A stretch of 64,000 bases of DNA from an uncultured Spirochaetaceae bacterium (GTDB taxonomy: Bacteria > Spirochaetota > Spirochaetia > Sphaerochaetales > Sphaerochaetaceae), in the NCBI GenBank assembly GCA_944392985.1, contig CALXYL010000001.1, positions 1 to 64,000 of the forward strand, written 5' to 3'. Position 1 is the stretch's first letter; each line of letters opens with the position of its first letter. This document shows positions 24,790-32,975 of the stretch, one piece after another. Below the pieces are notes generated by a model, which had not been told where the DNA came from, made no database searches, and saw only the letters and a list, made by a program, of their open reading frames with translations. A program made the position numbers and the translations under genes.

Positions 24790-26547
24790 TTGAGGTTCAG
24801 GTTCGGTATATTCCACAAATTCGGGCTTCTGGCGCTTCTTGCAGGCTTCCTGCCGATGTCGCTTGCAGTCCTCATTGCCTTCACCGCTATGCACAGTTCG
24901 TACATCGATACGCTGAAGGCAAGCTATACCCAGTCAGTCTCCTCCCTTCAGGAGCGTGTCGATGCCGCGATCGAGTCATACGACACCATCCTCTCCATGC
25001 CTTACTACTATAGCTTCGGCGAGATGAGGAACTATCGCTCGTCCGACGTATTCCGCCAGGTGCTTTATGGTGAGATCTATTCCCCTGAGACAATGGAGGA
25101 GGAGAGGGCGAGGGACATAACCGCTTTCCTTCAGAACATCATCAGGAGCGATTCATACATAAGGGGCGCGCATTTCATCGGACGCGATCGTGATGGGAAT
25201 GAGCTGTCCTTCTATATGAATGCCACCAGCAGCTATCTCCAGGAGAGCAGAATGGGCCATGCATCCGACGAGGCGTCGAAGGGCCTCATGATACTTTCCG
25301 GAACTGATAGGATGGAATATGGGGCTCCTGTATTCACGCTTGCACGGAACTACTTCGACATACGCACGCCCATTGGAGAGGATATCCTTATAGGAACGCT
25401 GTATATCGATGTGGATCTTTCACGCATCAGGTACATCGTCTCGTCTGCCGCTTCCGATGGAACTGTTGCCTCGCTGCTTGCGGATGGCAGATGCTGGTAT
25501 TCATCCGATAGCTCTCTTATCGGGACTGACTATGATCCTGTAGAGGTTCCTGATGGCAGGATGGTATTCTACTGCATGGATCATGAGTACCCTCTGGAAG
25601 CGGTTCTTTCAGTGGATACTTCCATCGCATTCCGCTCGGTGAACCTGCTGATGGTGATGATGTTGCTCCTTCTTACTGCAGCGACTGTGATCTTCATCAC
25701 CGGTGTGTTCCTTGCTTCCAGGCGTTTCTCCCGTCAGGTCGGAACGATGATGAAGGGAATGGACAGGATCGGTCAGGGCGATCTTGACGTCGCTCTTCCT
25801 GTAAGCGGGAGCGATGAGATTGCGGAGGTCTCCGAGCGTTTCTCGTCGATGGCGAGGAAGCTGAAGGCGTATATCGATAAGGCATATACTGCACAGCTAA
25901 GGCAGAGGGAGGCGGAGATCACAGCGCTCAAGAGCCAGATCTATCCGCATTTCCTGTACAATACGCTGGAGGTCATACGCATGACAGCCGCCTCGGAAGG
26001 GGATGAGAAGACTGCTCTGATGATCGAGGCGCTATCGGAACAGATGCACTACCTTATCGGCAGGCCCGAGGATTCCGTCCCGCTTGAGAAGGAGATCGAT
26101 ATCGTCAGGAAGTACATCTATCTCATCAACTGCAGGACCGGTGGATCGATAATGCTTTCCGTTTCCGGGGAGACGGAGGGGATGATCGTACCTAAGCTGA
26201 TATTACAGCCTGTTGTTGAGAACAGCTATATACATGGCATAAAACCAAGGGGAATGAAGGGCCGCATCGCGATTGAGACGCGCATAGAGGGCAGCGATGT
26301 TGTGATATCAGTGCTGGATAACGGGGTTGGTATGGACGAAAAGCAGCTTGAAGCCATCAGAACCCTTTTCGCCGGCGATGATATCGGGATAAAGGACGAG
26401 TACGCTTGGAAGAGCATCGGGCTGAAGAATGTCTATGACCGAATCCGGTTGCTGTATGGGGAGGGATATTCCCTTTCCGTTGACAGCTCCGTCGGCGTGG
26501 GTACTGTTGTCACAATCACTCTTCCCTTCATGAGGGCGGATCAATGA
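24790..26547 (+). CDS. YesM-type sensor histidine kinase
   Basis: A 585-residue membrane kinase. TTG 24790 is seven bases from GGGAGAGG; the TTG at 24784 is too close to it. Helix one lies at about residues 12-32, an extracytoplasmic sensor domain follows, helix two is at about 278-305, then HAMP, a short coiled coil (AQLRQREAEITALKSQI) and the His_kinase domain with the phosphorylated His in YPHFLYNTLE (near 388). The ATP lid has VENSYIHGIKP and VLDNGVGMD. Kinases of this class in B. subtilis sense pectic or other oligosaccharides. The stop overlaps the response-regulator start (ATGA). Confidence 0.93.
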   Translation: MRFRFGIFHKFGLLALLAGFLPMSLAVLIAFTAMHSSYIDTLKASYTQSVSSLQERVDAAIESYDTILSMPYYYSFGEMRNYRSSDVFRQVLYGEIYSPETMEEERARDITAFLQNIIRSDSYIRGAHFIGRDRDGNELSFYMNATSSYLQESRMGHASDEASKGLMILSGTDRMEYGAPVFTLARNYFDIRTPIGEDILIGTLYIDVDLSRIRYIVSSAASDGTVASLLADGRCWYSSDSSLIGTDYDPVEVPDGRMVFYCMDHEYPLEAVLSVDTSIAFRSVNLLMVMMLLLLTAATVIFITGVFLASRRFSRQVGTMMKGMDRIGQGDLDVALPVSGSDEIAEVSERFSSMARKLKAYIDKAYTAQLRQREAEITALKSQIYPHFLYNTLEVIRMTAASEGDEKTALMIEALSEQMHYLIGRPEDSVPLEKEIDIVRKYIYLINCRTGGSIMLSVSGETEGMIVPKLILQPVVENSYIHGIKPRGMKGRIAIETRIEGSDVVISVLDNGVGMDEKQLEAIRTLFAGDDIGIKDEYAWKSIGLKNVYDRIRLLYGEGYSLSVDSSVGVGTVVTITLPFMRADQ

Positions 26548-28004
26548 CACGGATGATAATAGCGGATGACGAGAGCGTCATCATCAGGGGGCTGGAGAGG
26601 ATACTCGACTGGGAATCAATGGGAATCGAGATCGTCGGCAAGTTCACCGATGGAAGCAGCGCGCTCAATGGCATACTTGCATTGCGCCCTGATATCGCCC
26701 TGCTGGATATCTCGATGCCTCATCTGAGCGGTATCGAGGTCCTGGAGAAGGTGAGGGAGATGGGAATACCGGTCTCTGTCATATTCATCAGCGGATTCCA
26801 GGACTTTGAGTATGTTCAGGCAGCTCTCCACCATGGCGCCAGCGATTACCTTCTCAAGCCTCTCATAAGAAGCGAAATCAGCGCTGCGATCACACGATGC
26901 CTGCCGTATTCCGCTGACCTTCATGATCCGGATTCGGGTGTGGAGGCAAATGATGAGATGCCCTCATCCCCATTCATTGCCGCCGCAATACTTCCATCGG
27001 CTGTCGGCACATCCCCGCTTGAGACACTCAGGCGCTTTTCCGCCTCGGAGAAGGCGGAGGAGCTGGTCACGGAGGATAAGGGATGCCGCATCGTGCGTCG
27101 GCATGGCGGGGCTTTTGCCGTAATCTCGGGCAAGGGGATTACGGAAGCGGAGGATTTCCTCAGAGGCATTGCATCTGAAGTCGCTATAAGCACTGGCGTG
27201 CCTGTCCTCTTCACCCTTTCAGATCCCGTGCCGGACCGTGAGTCCCTTGATAAGGCGATCGCTGGATGCTCGCGGATGCCGGAAGCGGGTTTCTTCTTCT
27301 CCGGAGTGATCCAGAGTGATCTTCTGCAGGAGAGCATTGAGCTTTCCAGGCTTCCTGAACTGAGGGAGGAGCTTCTTTCCTCGCTCCTTGGCCAGAAGCG
27401 CGATGTGTTCGATGCTGCGGCAGAGGCGATGGTTTCCGCTATTCCCGCATTCGCCGGCTACAGGAAAAGCGAAGCATGCTTCTGCTTCTGCAGCACGCTG
27501 CGCTACCTGTATGAGCGCCTTGAAGCAATCCGTGTCGATGGTACGGAAGCTGAGGATCTGAAACTCATCATGGAAAACGGGATGAAGAAGAACGATTGGG
27601 CTTCTCTTTCAGCTTATTTCAACTCAGTGCTTTCCGATCTGTATTCATCTGTCACGCACACCATCCTTGAAAGCGGCAGGAAGGATTTCCTTATCGCCCT
27701 TGACTACATCGAGAAGCATTATATGGAACCTATAGGGCTGAAGAGCGTTGCGGATCAGATAGGAATGAATACATATTACTTCAGCTCATATTTCAAGAAG
27801 AACACTGGGATCAACTTCAAGGACTTTTTACGCAAGACACGCATGCAGCATGCTCTGGAAATGCTTCTTGCAACCGACACGAGCATCAAGGATGTTGCCG
27901 CTGCAGTCGGGATCATCGACGTAAGGACATTCTCAGAGCTCTTCCAGAAGACATATGGGGAGAAGCCCAGCGCATATATCCGCCGCGTCAGGAGCGCTGA
28001 GTGA
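26544..28004 (+). CDS. YesN-type AraC-family response regulator
   Basis: A 486-residue response regulator. The receiver (residues 1-120) has the acidic pair DDE near 8-10, phosphorylated Asp 55 (ALLDISMP), the Ser/Thr switch region SVIFISGFQDF and the Lys of YLLKP. A long linker (about 130-380) separates it from a C-terminal AraC double helix-turn-helix, with YIEKHYMEPIGLKSVADQIG as the first half and DVAAAVGIIDVRTFSELFQK, GEKPSAYIRR as the second. It probably activates the adjacent importer and GH88 genes when phosphorylated by the YesM partner; that target set is inferred from position. Confidence 0.93.
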   Translation: MTRMIIADDESVIIRGLERILDWESMGIEIVGKFTDGSSALNGILALRPDIALLDISMPHLSGIEVLEKVREMGIPVSVIFISGFQDFEYVQAALHHGASDYLLKPLIRSEISAAITRCLPYSADLHDPDSGVEANDEMPSSPFIAAAILPSAVGTSPLETLRRFSASEKAEELVTEDKGCRIVRRHGGAFAVISGKGITEAEDFLRGIASEVAISTGVPVLFTLSDPVPDRESLDKAIAGCSRMPEAGFFFSGVIQSDLLQESIELSRLPELREELLSSLLGQKRDVFDAAAEAMVSAIPAFAGYRKSEACFCFCSTLRYLYERLEAIRVDGTEAEDLKLIMENGMKKNDWASLSAYFNSVLSDLYSSVTHTILESGRKDFLIALDYIEKHYMEPIGLKSVADQIGMNTYYFSSYFKKNTGINFKDFLRKTRMQHALEMLLATDTSIKDVAAAVGIIDVRTFSELFQKTYGEKPSAYIRRVRSAE

Positions 28005-28057
28005 GAATCATGCTTCTTTTTTCCTTCTCTTTGGAGTAATCTTCAATTGGAGGAAGC

Positions 28058-28894
28058 ATGGTCGATAACCTCATCATCTCATTCGCTGTATTCAGCGTCC
28101 TTGGCTATTTCGCTGAGGTGATATACTGCTCAATCCCTGAGCGGCGTTTCGTCAACAGGGGATTCCTGTATGGCCCATATCTTCCGATCTATGGCTTCGG
28201 CTCGCTGATCGTGACCATCGTCCTTGATCCTGTCAGCCAGTATCCGATCCTCGTATTCCTCCTTTCATTCCTGCTCACATCCGTCCTTGAATACTTCACT
28301 TCATGGCTTCTGGAGAAGCTGTTCTCGGTGAAGCTCTGGGATTACTCAAAGAAGAGAATCAATATCAATGGGCGTGTGTGCCTGCTCAATTCGACGCTTT
28401 TCGGCCTTCTCGGGCTCTTTGCCGAGTACGCTGTCCAGCCATTGCTTCAGAGGGGCATTGAAGCAGTCCCGCCGCTTCTTCGCCATTATGCTGCAACGAT
28501 CCTTCTTGTTGTATTCTCCGTCGACACCACGCTTTCCGTGATGAAGATGAGGGCATTCAGAAATGCCCTTGCCCGTATCCGTGAGATCAGGGGAGAGGCA
28601 GAGGCAAGGATCCGCGCGCTTCAGGGAGAAGGAAAGACGGAGATCGCAGAGGAGCTCAGAGCGCGGCTTGAGGAGAGCATTGAGCATTACAAGGCAGGGA
28701 TCAGGGGCGTTGCCCGTCATATCGTTCTCTCCAACCCGACACTCACTGCCCGCAGCGAGGCATTCGAGCGTCAGATATCCGTCATCAGAAGCTGGGCGAA
28801 GGAGAGAAGCGATCTCAGGAGGAAGTACCGCGCGGATATGGATGAGATCGATAGCCGACGCCGCGCTGAGCTGAAGAAGGCAAAGCATGACTGA
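28058..28894 (+). CDS. CmpB-like membrane protein (PF06541 type)
   Basis: A 278-residue protein with an N-terminal membrane part (about residues 1-160, five helices) that matches the putative ABC-transporter type IV/CmpB family: SVLGYFAEVIYCSIPERRFVNRG-like opening, then FLYGPYLPIYGFGS and LLEKLFSVKLWDYS. The C-terminal 110 residues are a charged, Arg- and Glu-rich coiled coil (REIRGEAEARIRALQGE...), longer than in most relatives. Function is unproven. GGAGG precedes the ATG. Its end overlaps the YggS gene by eight bases, starting a four-gene run to the pseudouridine synthase. Confidence 0.85.
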   Translation: MVDNLIISFAVFSVLGYFAEVIYCSIPERRFVNRGFLYGPYLPIYGFGSLIVTIVLDPVSQYPILVFLLSFLLTSVLEYFTSWLLEKLFSVKLWDYSKKRININGRVCLLNSTLFGLLGLFAEYAVQPLLQRGIEAVPPLLRHYAATILLVVFSVDTTLSVMKMRAFRNALARIREIRGEAEARIRALQGEGKTEIAEELRARLEESIEHYKAGIRGVARHIVLSNPTLTARSEAFERQISVIRSWAKERSDLRRKYRADMDEIDSRRRAELKKAKHD

Positions 28895-29555
28895 CTATAG
28901 AAGCACTGAGGAGAAGCTGAAGGCCGCGGCGCAGCGGAGTGTGACGCTTGTGGCTGTATCGAAGTTCCATCCATATGAGGCTGTGATGGAAGCCTATGGT
29001 GAAGGGGCAAGGGTGTTCGGGGAGAACAGGGTACAGGAGATGTGCTCCAAGTTCCCTCCAAAAGGCGAGCGTCCGGAGGGCATGAAGGTATTCCTCATTG
29101 GACAGCTGCAGAGGAACAAGGTGAAGAAGGCTGTCGAGTGGGCTGACAGGATAGAGAGCGTCGACAGCATCGCTTTGATTGACAAGATCGAGGCAGAGTG
29201 CGCTGCACGGTCAATAGTGATGGATATCCTTCTGGAGCTGAACAGCTCAGGGGAGGAAAGCAAGTCCGGATTCCGTTCAGATGATGATCTTCTGGAGGCC
29301 GCACAACACGCTCTTGGGTGCAGTCATCTAAGGGTGCGTGGTATCATGACGATCGGACCGCTGGGAGGCTATGATGAGGCGATAAGAAGCGCTTTCACCC
29401 GTACTTCTGCGCTGTATGGCCGCTTGAGGGAAATCATACCGTATGCTGATGTGCTTTCGATGGGTATGTCCGCAGACTGGCCTATTGCACTGGAGTGTGG
29501 CTCTGATGAGGTCCGTATCGGCACTGCGATCTTCGGTGAGAGGGTAAAGGCGTGA
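28887..29555 (+). CDS. YggS-family PLP homeostasis protein
   Basis: A 222-residue single-domain PLP-binding protein of the YggS/PROSC family (usual length about 230). The N-terminal barrel has LVAVSKFHPY, with PLP-lysine 26; then FGENRVQEM, FLIGQLQRNK (the conserved IG.LQ.NK), IESVDS, LLELNSSGEESKSGF, and the C-terminal DVLSMGMSADWPIALECGSDEVRIGTAIFG signature. The family buffers free pyridoxal phosphate and has no known catalytic reaction. It overlaps its upstream and downstream neighbours. Confidence 0.95.
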   Translation: MTDYRSTEEKLKAAAQRSVTLVAVSKFHPYEAVMEAYGEGARVFGENRVQEMCSKFPPKGERPEGMKVFLIGQLQRNKVKKAVEWADRIESVDSIALIDKIEAECAARSIVMDILLELNSSGEESKSGFRSDDDLLEAAQHALGCSHLRVRGIMTIGPLGGYDEAIRSAFTRTSALYGRLREIIPYADVLSMGMSADWPIALECGSDEVRIGTAIFGERVKA

Positions 29556-29893
29556 GGCGCTTCATTGCATTGATCCTTTCCATCCTCATCCTGCTGTCAC
29601 CTGTCATGGGGGACCGCATTGAGTATGAGTATGAGCCGTACGAGGAAGATGAGTTCCCGATCTGGTCAATGGAACTGAGGAGGGCTGAGTCGATCTTCTT
29701 CGGCTCTCTCGTTCTTACATTCCCTGTTGCTGTTGGGATATACTCGCTGGCATCATATCTCGGGATGCCGACTCCAGGGGAGGATTATCAGCGTGTTCTC
29801 CAGCAGGCTTTGATCGCTGGATCGCTTTCGCTTGTCATCGCTGGCACAGACTGGATCATAGGAAGGGTTACAGGTGATCAGGCATCGCAGTGA
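29552..29893 (+). CDS. Small membrane protein, unknown function
   Basis: A 113-residue protein starting at GTG 29552, overlapping the YggS stop (GTGA). It has a signal peptide or first helix (residues 4-18), an acidic, Tyr-rich stretch (EYEYEPYEEDEFP), then two hydrophobic helices (about 47-67 and 88-103). No family is recognised. Spirochaetes often carry such a gene next to yggS/rluD; the tight overlaps suggest coupled expression. Confidence 0.7.
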   Translation: MRRFIALILSILILLSPVMGDRIEYEYEPYEEDEFPIWSMELRRAESIFFGSLVLTFPVAVGIYSLASYLGMPTPGEDYQRVLQQALIAGSLSLVIAGTDWIIGRVTGDQASQ

Positions 29894-30779
29894 GGAAGGG
29901 ATCATCGCATCATCGGGGCGCCTTGACGCAGCCGCATCAGCTTCGCTTGGCATCCCCCGCTCCGTATTCTCCCTCCCCAGCGCCGTGATACGCCTCAATG
30001 GCGTGGTGGCTAAGAAAAGCGCGAAGGCAAAGGAAGGGGACAGAGTCAGCGTCGAGTACGATGAGGAGGTCTTTGAAGGCATCGAGGCGGAGGATCTTCC
30101 TCTTGATGTGCTTTTCGAGGATAGTTCGCTTCTTGTCATCAACAAGGCACAGGGGATGGCTGTCCACCCAGGAGCTGGGCTGATGAGCGGCACTGTCGCC
30201 AATGCACTTGTCTCCCGCTACGGTGATGACTTCCCTTCATCGGAAACTGAACGGCCCGGGATTGTCCATAGGCTTGATAAGGATACTTCCGGCGTTATGG
30301 TCATCGCGAAGACACTGGAAGCGCTGGAAGCGCTCCAGAAGCAGTTTGCATCTCATACCACTGAGAAGCATTACAGCGCTATCGTGAAGGGAGTGATGCC
30401 TTTAATGCATGGCATGATGGATTTCCCGATCGAGCGGGATCCCAAGGACCGGCGCAGGTTCAGGGCATCTTCGGATCCGGAGAGGGGGAAGAGCGCCCTT
30501 ACAGAGTATACTGTCCTGAGGATCCTGAATGGCTATTCGCTTCTTGATGTGCGTATCCATACAGGACGAACGCATCAGATCCGTGTCCATATGAAGGCTT
30601 CAGGGCATCCGATACTCGGTGATCCCATTTATGGTGTCCATGATCCACGCTATCCGGAAGCGACGCTGATGCTCCACGCATCCTCCCTTTCCTTCGATCA
30701 TCCGCTTTCCGGTGAGCGCCTGCATTTCAGCGCGCCGCTTCCTTCCAGATTCGATGATGTTCTTTCCCTGCTTACCTGA
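29874..30779 (+). CDS. RluA/RluD-family pseudouridine synthase
   Basis: A 301-residue enzyme that isomerises uridine to pseudouridine in RNA, probably 23S rRNA. The GTG start at 29874 overlaps the previous gene by 20 bases. Residues 12-65 form an S4 RNA-binding domain (RLDAAASASLGIPRSVF, IRLNGVVAKK). The catalytic core has VVINKAQ-like LLVINKAQGMAVHPG, the signature HRLDKDTSGVMV with the catalytic Asp near residue 136, and GRTHQIRVHM. Length and domain order match RluD. It ends convergent with, and overlapping, the metallo-hydrolase gene. Confidence 0.93.
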   Translation: MIRHRSEEGIIASSGRLDAAASASLGIPRSVFSLPSAVIRLNGVVAKKSAKAKEGDRVSVEYDEEVFEGIEAEDLPLDVLFEDSSLLVINKAQGMAVHPGAGLMSGTVANALVSRYGDDFPSSETERPGIVHRLDKDTSGVMVIAKTLEALEALQKQFASHTTEKHYSAIVKGVMPLMHGMMDFPIERDPKDRRRFRASSDPERGKSALTEYTVLRILNGYSLLDVRIHTGRTHQIRVHMKASGHPILGDPIYGVHDPRYPEATLMLHASSLSFDHPLSGERLHFSAPLPSRFDDVLSLLT

Positions 30780-31371
30780 GATTCGATCTTCCTGCGCTGT
30801 TTTCCGATTCAAATTGAAGCAGATCCTGGTTGAGCATCCTCTCTATGCCGATCTTTGACAAAGGCCCGTGCCCTGGATAGATAAGCGTATTCCCATCAAG
30901 CGTCATCAGCCTGCTCTCGATGCCCCTTATGAGGAGTGCCCGCTCCACGAAGCTGTGTGTTGAGCCGATTGAACCGGATGAAAGCGTGTCGCCAGTGAAG
31001 ATGGCGCCTCCTATCCTGTAGACAACGCTGTCCATTGAATGGCCAGGCACATGGATTACCTCGATCCGAAGGTCTCCGACACTGAACACGGAGCCATCAC
31101 GGACCCTTTCCGTACTGTAGCCGCAGATCTCATCCTCATATGCGTAGACCCGTGGGGAATAGATCTTCATCATCGTTCCCAGTCCTGCGGTATGGGCCTG
31201 ATGCTTGTGGGTGATAAGCACTGCATCGAGCCTGCCGCAGACGGACTCGATCATCTCCAGCAGGATGCTGTCGACATTCGCCGGATCGATGATGATGCCG
31301 TGGTTCTGATAATCCGAGACAAGATATACATTCGACAGCCCTTCAGCTGAGAAATGGGGGATGATCCTCAT
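30772..31371 (-). CDS. MBL-fold metallo-hydrolase with altered metal motif
   Basis: A 199-residue metallo-beta-lactamase-fold protein of the glyoxalase II-like group. Visible metal ligands are H55 and H57, H60, H111 (PGHSMDS), D128 (FTGDTL) and H168 (PGHG). The usual HxHxDH motif reads HKHQAH: the Asp that binds the second metal is Ala 59. The protein may therefore hold one metal or use another ligand, and catalytic identity is uncertain. It overlaps the pentapeptide gene upstream by four bases and is co-transcribed with it. Confidence 0.85.
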   Translation of the reverse strand: MRIIPHFSAEGLSNVYLVSDYQNHGIIIDPANVDSILLEMIESVCGRLDAVLITHKHQAHTAGLGTMMKIYSPRVYAYEDEICGYSTERVRDGSVFSVGDLRIEVIHVPGHSMDSVVYRIGGAIFTGDTLSSGSIGSTHSFVERALLIRGIESRLMTLDGNTLIYPGHGPLSKIGIERMLNQDLLQFESENSAGRSNLR

Positions 31372-31964
31372 TGCTCCTCCCTCCTGAAATATGCTTCCTC
31401 TGGATTGGAATAGCGGAAGGAGACCCCCTTCGTGATGGATGAGCGGAAGCTGGTGCGCTTCAGGTTGCAGTCCTCCATCGATGTGCTCACGATCCGGGAA
31501 AGGGAGAAGTTGCTGTAATAGAAGTCATTGGATGAGAAATCACAGCGCTCTGCATCGATGCCCATGAAATTCGTGTGGATGATCGTGGATCCGTGGATCT
31601 CCGTGTCGATGAATGTTGAGCCGGAGAATACGGCATAGCGTGCATCGATTGAGGAGAATGTGCAGTGGGAGAAGATGCAGAAGTCGAAAAAGGATGCGTA
31701 GATGGCAAGAGAGGAGAAATCACAGTCCTCGAAGCAGCAGAATGAGAAATTCGATCCAGTGATCCGTGCCCCGCTTATGGGTCGTATCGACCTGAATGAT
31801 GCGCCAACGATGGAGATATCGCGGATGATGCTCTCAGTGTTGAGCCTCTTCTCGACTCCAGACCTTAGCTGCTCCCTGTCAGGGGAGTGGCGATAGCATC
31901 TGCTGCTGCCGGGAAAGACATAGGCCCGGCATCCGCTTTCTGAACAGCGCTCCAGAGAGAACAT
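31368..31964 (-). CDS. Pentapeptide-repeat protein
   Basis: A 198-residue protein. Residues 7-25 (CSESGCRAYVFPGSSRCYRH) hold three Cys and a His that may bind zinc. From about residue 50 to 190 the chain follows the A(D/N)LxX pentapeptide pattern with Phe or Ile at the centre: ASFRSI, SNFSFCCFEDCDFS, CTFSSIDARYAVFSGSTF, CDFSSNDFYYSNFS, CNLKRTSFRSS. Such chains fold into a right-handed quadrilateral helix. Function is unknown; some relatives mimic DNA to protect gyrase. It is the first gene of a two-gene operon with leaderless promoter geometry. Confidence 0.85.
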   Translation of the reverse strand: MFSLERCSESGCRAYVFPGSSRCYRHSPDREQLRSGVEKRLNTESIIRDISIVGASFRSIRPISGARITGSNFSFCCFEDCDFSSLAIYASFFDFCIFSHCTFSSIDARYAVFSGSTFIDTEIHGSTIIHTNFMGIDAERCDFSSNDFYYSNFSLSRIVSTSMEDCNLKRTSFRSSITKGVSFRYSNPEEAYFRREEQ

Positions 31965-31970
31965 GCTCTG

Positions 31971-31999
31971 ATATTCCTATACGGCAGAGAGGTTGTCAA
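31971..31999 (-). promoter_or_regulatory. Promoter of the pentapeptide/metallo-hydrolase operon
   Basis: Minus strand: TTGACA (31999-31994), 17-base spacer, GAATAT (31976-31971), six bases to the ATG at 31964. No properly spaced Shine-Dalgarno sequence. Confidence 0.5.
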
Positions 32000-32066
32000 T
32001 CGGCTGCGATGATGGAAAAAGAGGCGTCAGTAGTGTATTGTTATGCGTGATGGCAGAAGGTGAGAC

Positions 32067-32975
32067 ATGCGCTTCCAGATAAGAAGGGCGATCAACAACA
32101 TCTATTCAGCTCTTTCCCTTTCCGATGGAAAGCTCTATACGGCCAGGATAAAGGGCAAGGTGCTCAGGACGGATGAGGCTGAGTACAATCCAGTCGCGGT
32201 CGGTGATATCGCGATAGGGGAGCCTTATTCATCTGACGAGGCCCTGATTTCATCAATTGAACCTCGGCACAGCTCGTTCCGCCGCTGGAATGTGAAGAAG
32301 GAGATGAACCAGACGATTGCGGCGAACCAGGACATGACCGTCATCGTTGCTTCCCCGCTTTCCCCTCCATTCCGGCCACGCTTCCTCGACCGAGCAATCG
32401 CATGTTCCTCCGGCGCTGATATCCTCATCGTGATGAACAAGGCAGATCAGGGCGAATGCCCGGGGATCGGGCTTTATCAGTCGATTGGATTCAGGACAGT
32501 CTCCGTCTCCTCTGAAACAGGGGAGGGCATCGAGGAGCTTCGCCAGATACTCACAGGAAGGACATCGGCTTTCGTCGGACAGAGCGGAGTCGGCAAATCA
32601 ACGCTGATCAACACCCTCCTCGGAACGGAGCTCAGAACCGGGGAGATTTCCGAGAAATACAACCGCGGACGGCATACAACGAACCATGCGCTCTTCATCG
32701 AGAAGGAAGATCTGAGGATAATCGATACGCCGGGCGTAAGGGAGATAGAGGTCCCCTTTGAGGATAGATCCCTGCTGGTGGATGCCTTCCCGGAATTCCA
32801 GCTCCGTACCCACTGCCGATTCGATGGCTGCCTACATGATGGCGATGCAGGCTGTGCAGTGCCAGAAGCTGTTGATATGGGGCTCATTGATGAGGACCGG
32901 TATGAAAGCTATCTGCGGATACTCCATGCCATCGGTGACAGGAAACCGCAGTATCTCAGGACAAGAAGGAAATGA
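32067..32975 (+). CDS. rsgA: Ribosome-maturation GTPase RsgA
   Basis: A 302-residue circularly permuted GTPase that checks late 30S assembly. An N-terminal OB domain (residues 1-70) is followed by the permuted G motifs: NKAD (G4) comes first, then SSETGEG (G5), GQSGVGKST (G1, near 170), the switch RHTT and DTPGV (G3). The C-terminal zinc finger shows HCRFDGCLHDGDAGC. Length is normal (about 300). Its end overlaps mutS2 by four bases (ATGA), a coupling I take as evidence of one operon. Confidence 0.96.
   Translation: MRFQIRRAINNIYSALSLSDGKLYTARIKGKVLRTDEAEYNPVAVGDIAIGEPYSSDEALISSIEPRHSSFRRWNVKKEMNQTIAANQDMTVIVASPLSPPFRPRFLDRAIACSSGADILIVMNKADQGECPGIGLYQSIGFRTVSVSSETGEGIEELRQILTGRTSAFVGQSGVGKSTLINTLLGTELRTGEISEKYNRGRHTTNHALFIEKEDLRIIDTPGVREIEVPFEDRSLLVDAFPEFQLRTHCRFDGCLHDGDAGCAVPEAVDMGLIDEDRYESYLRILHAIGDRKPQYLRTRRK

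Noticed and set aside
24124-24894. Antisense frame of 256 codons over the MalG-type permease
   Set aside because: The permease is certain; the antisense product is low-complexity and charged, with no domain.
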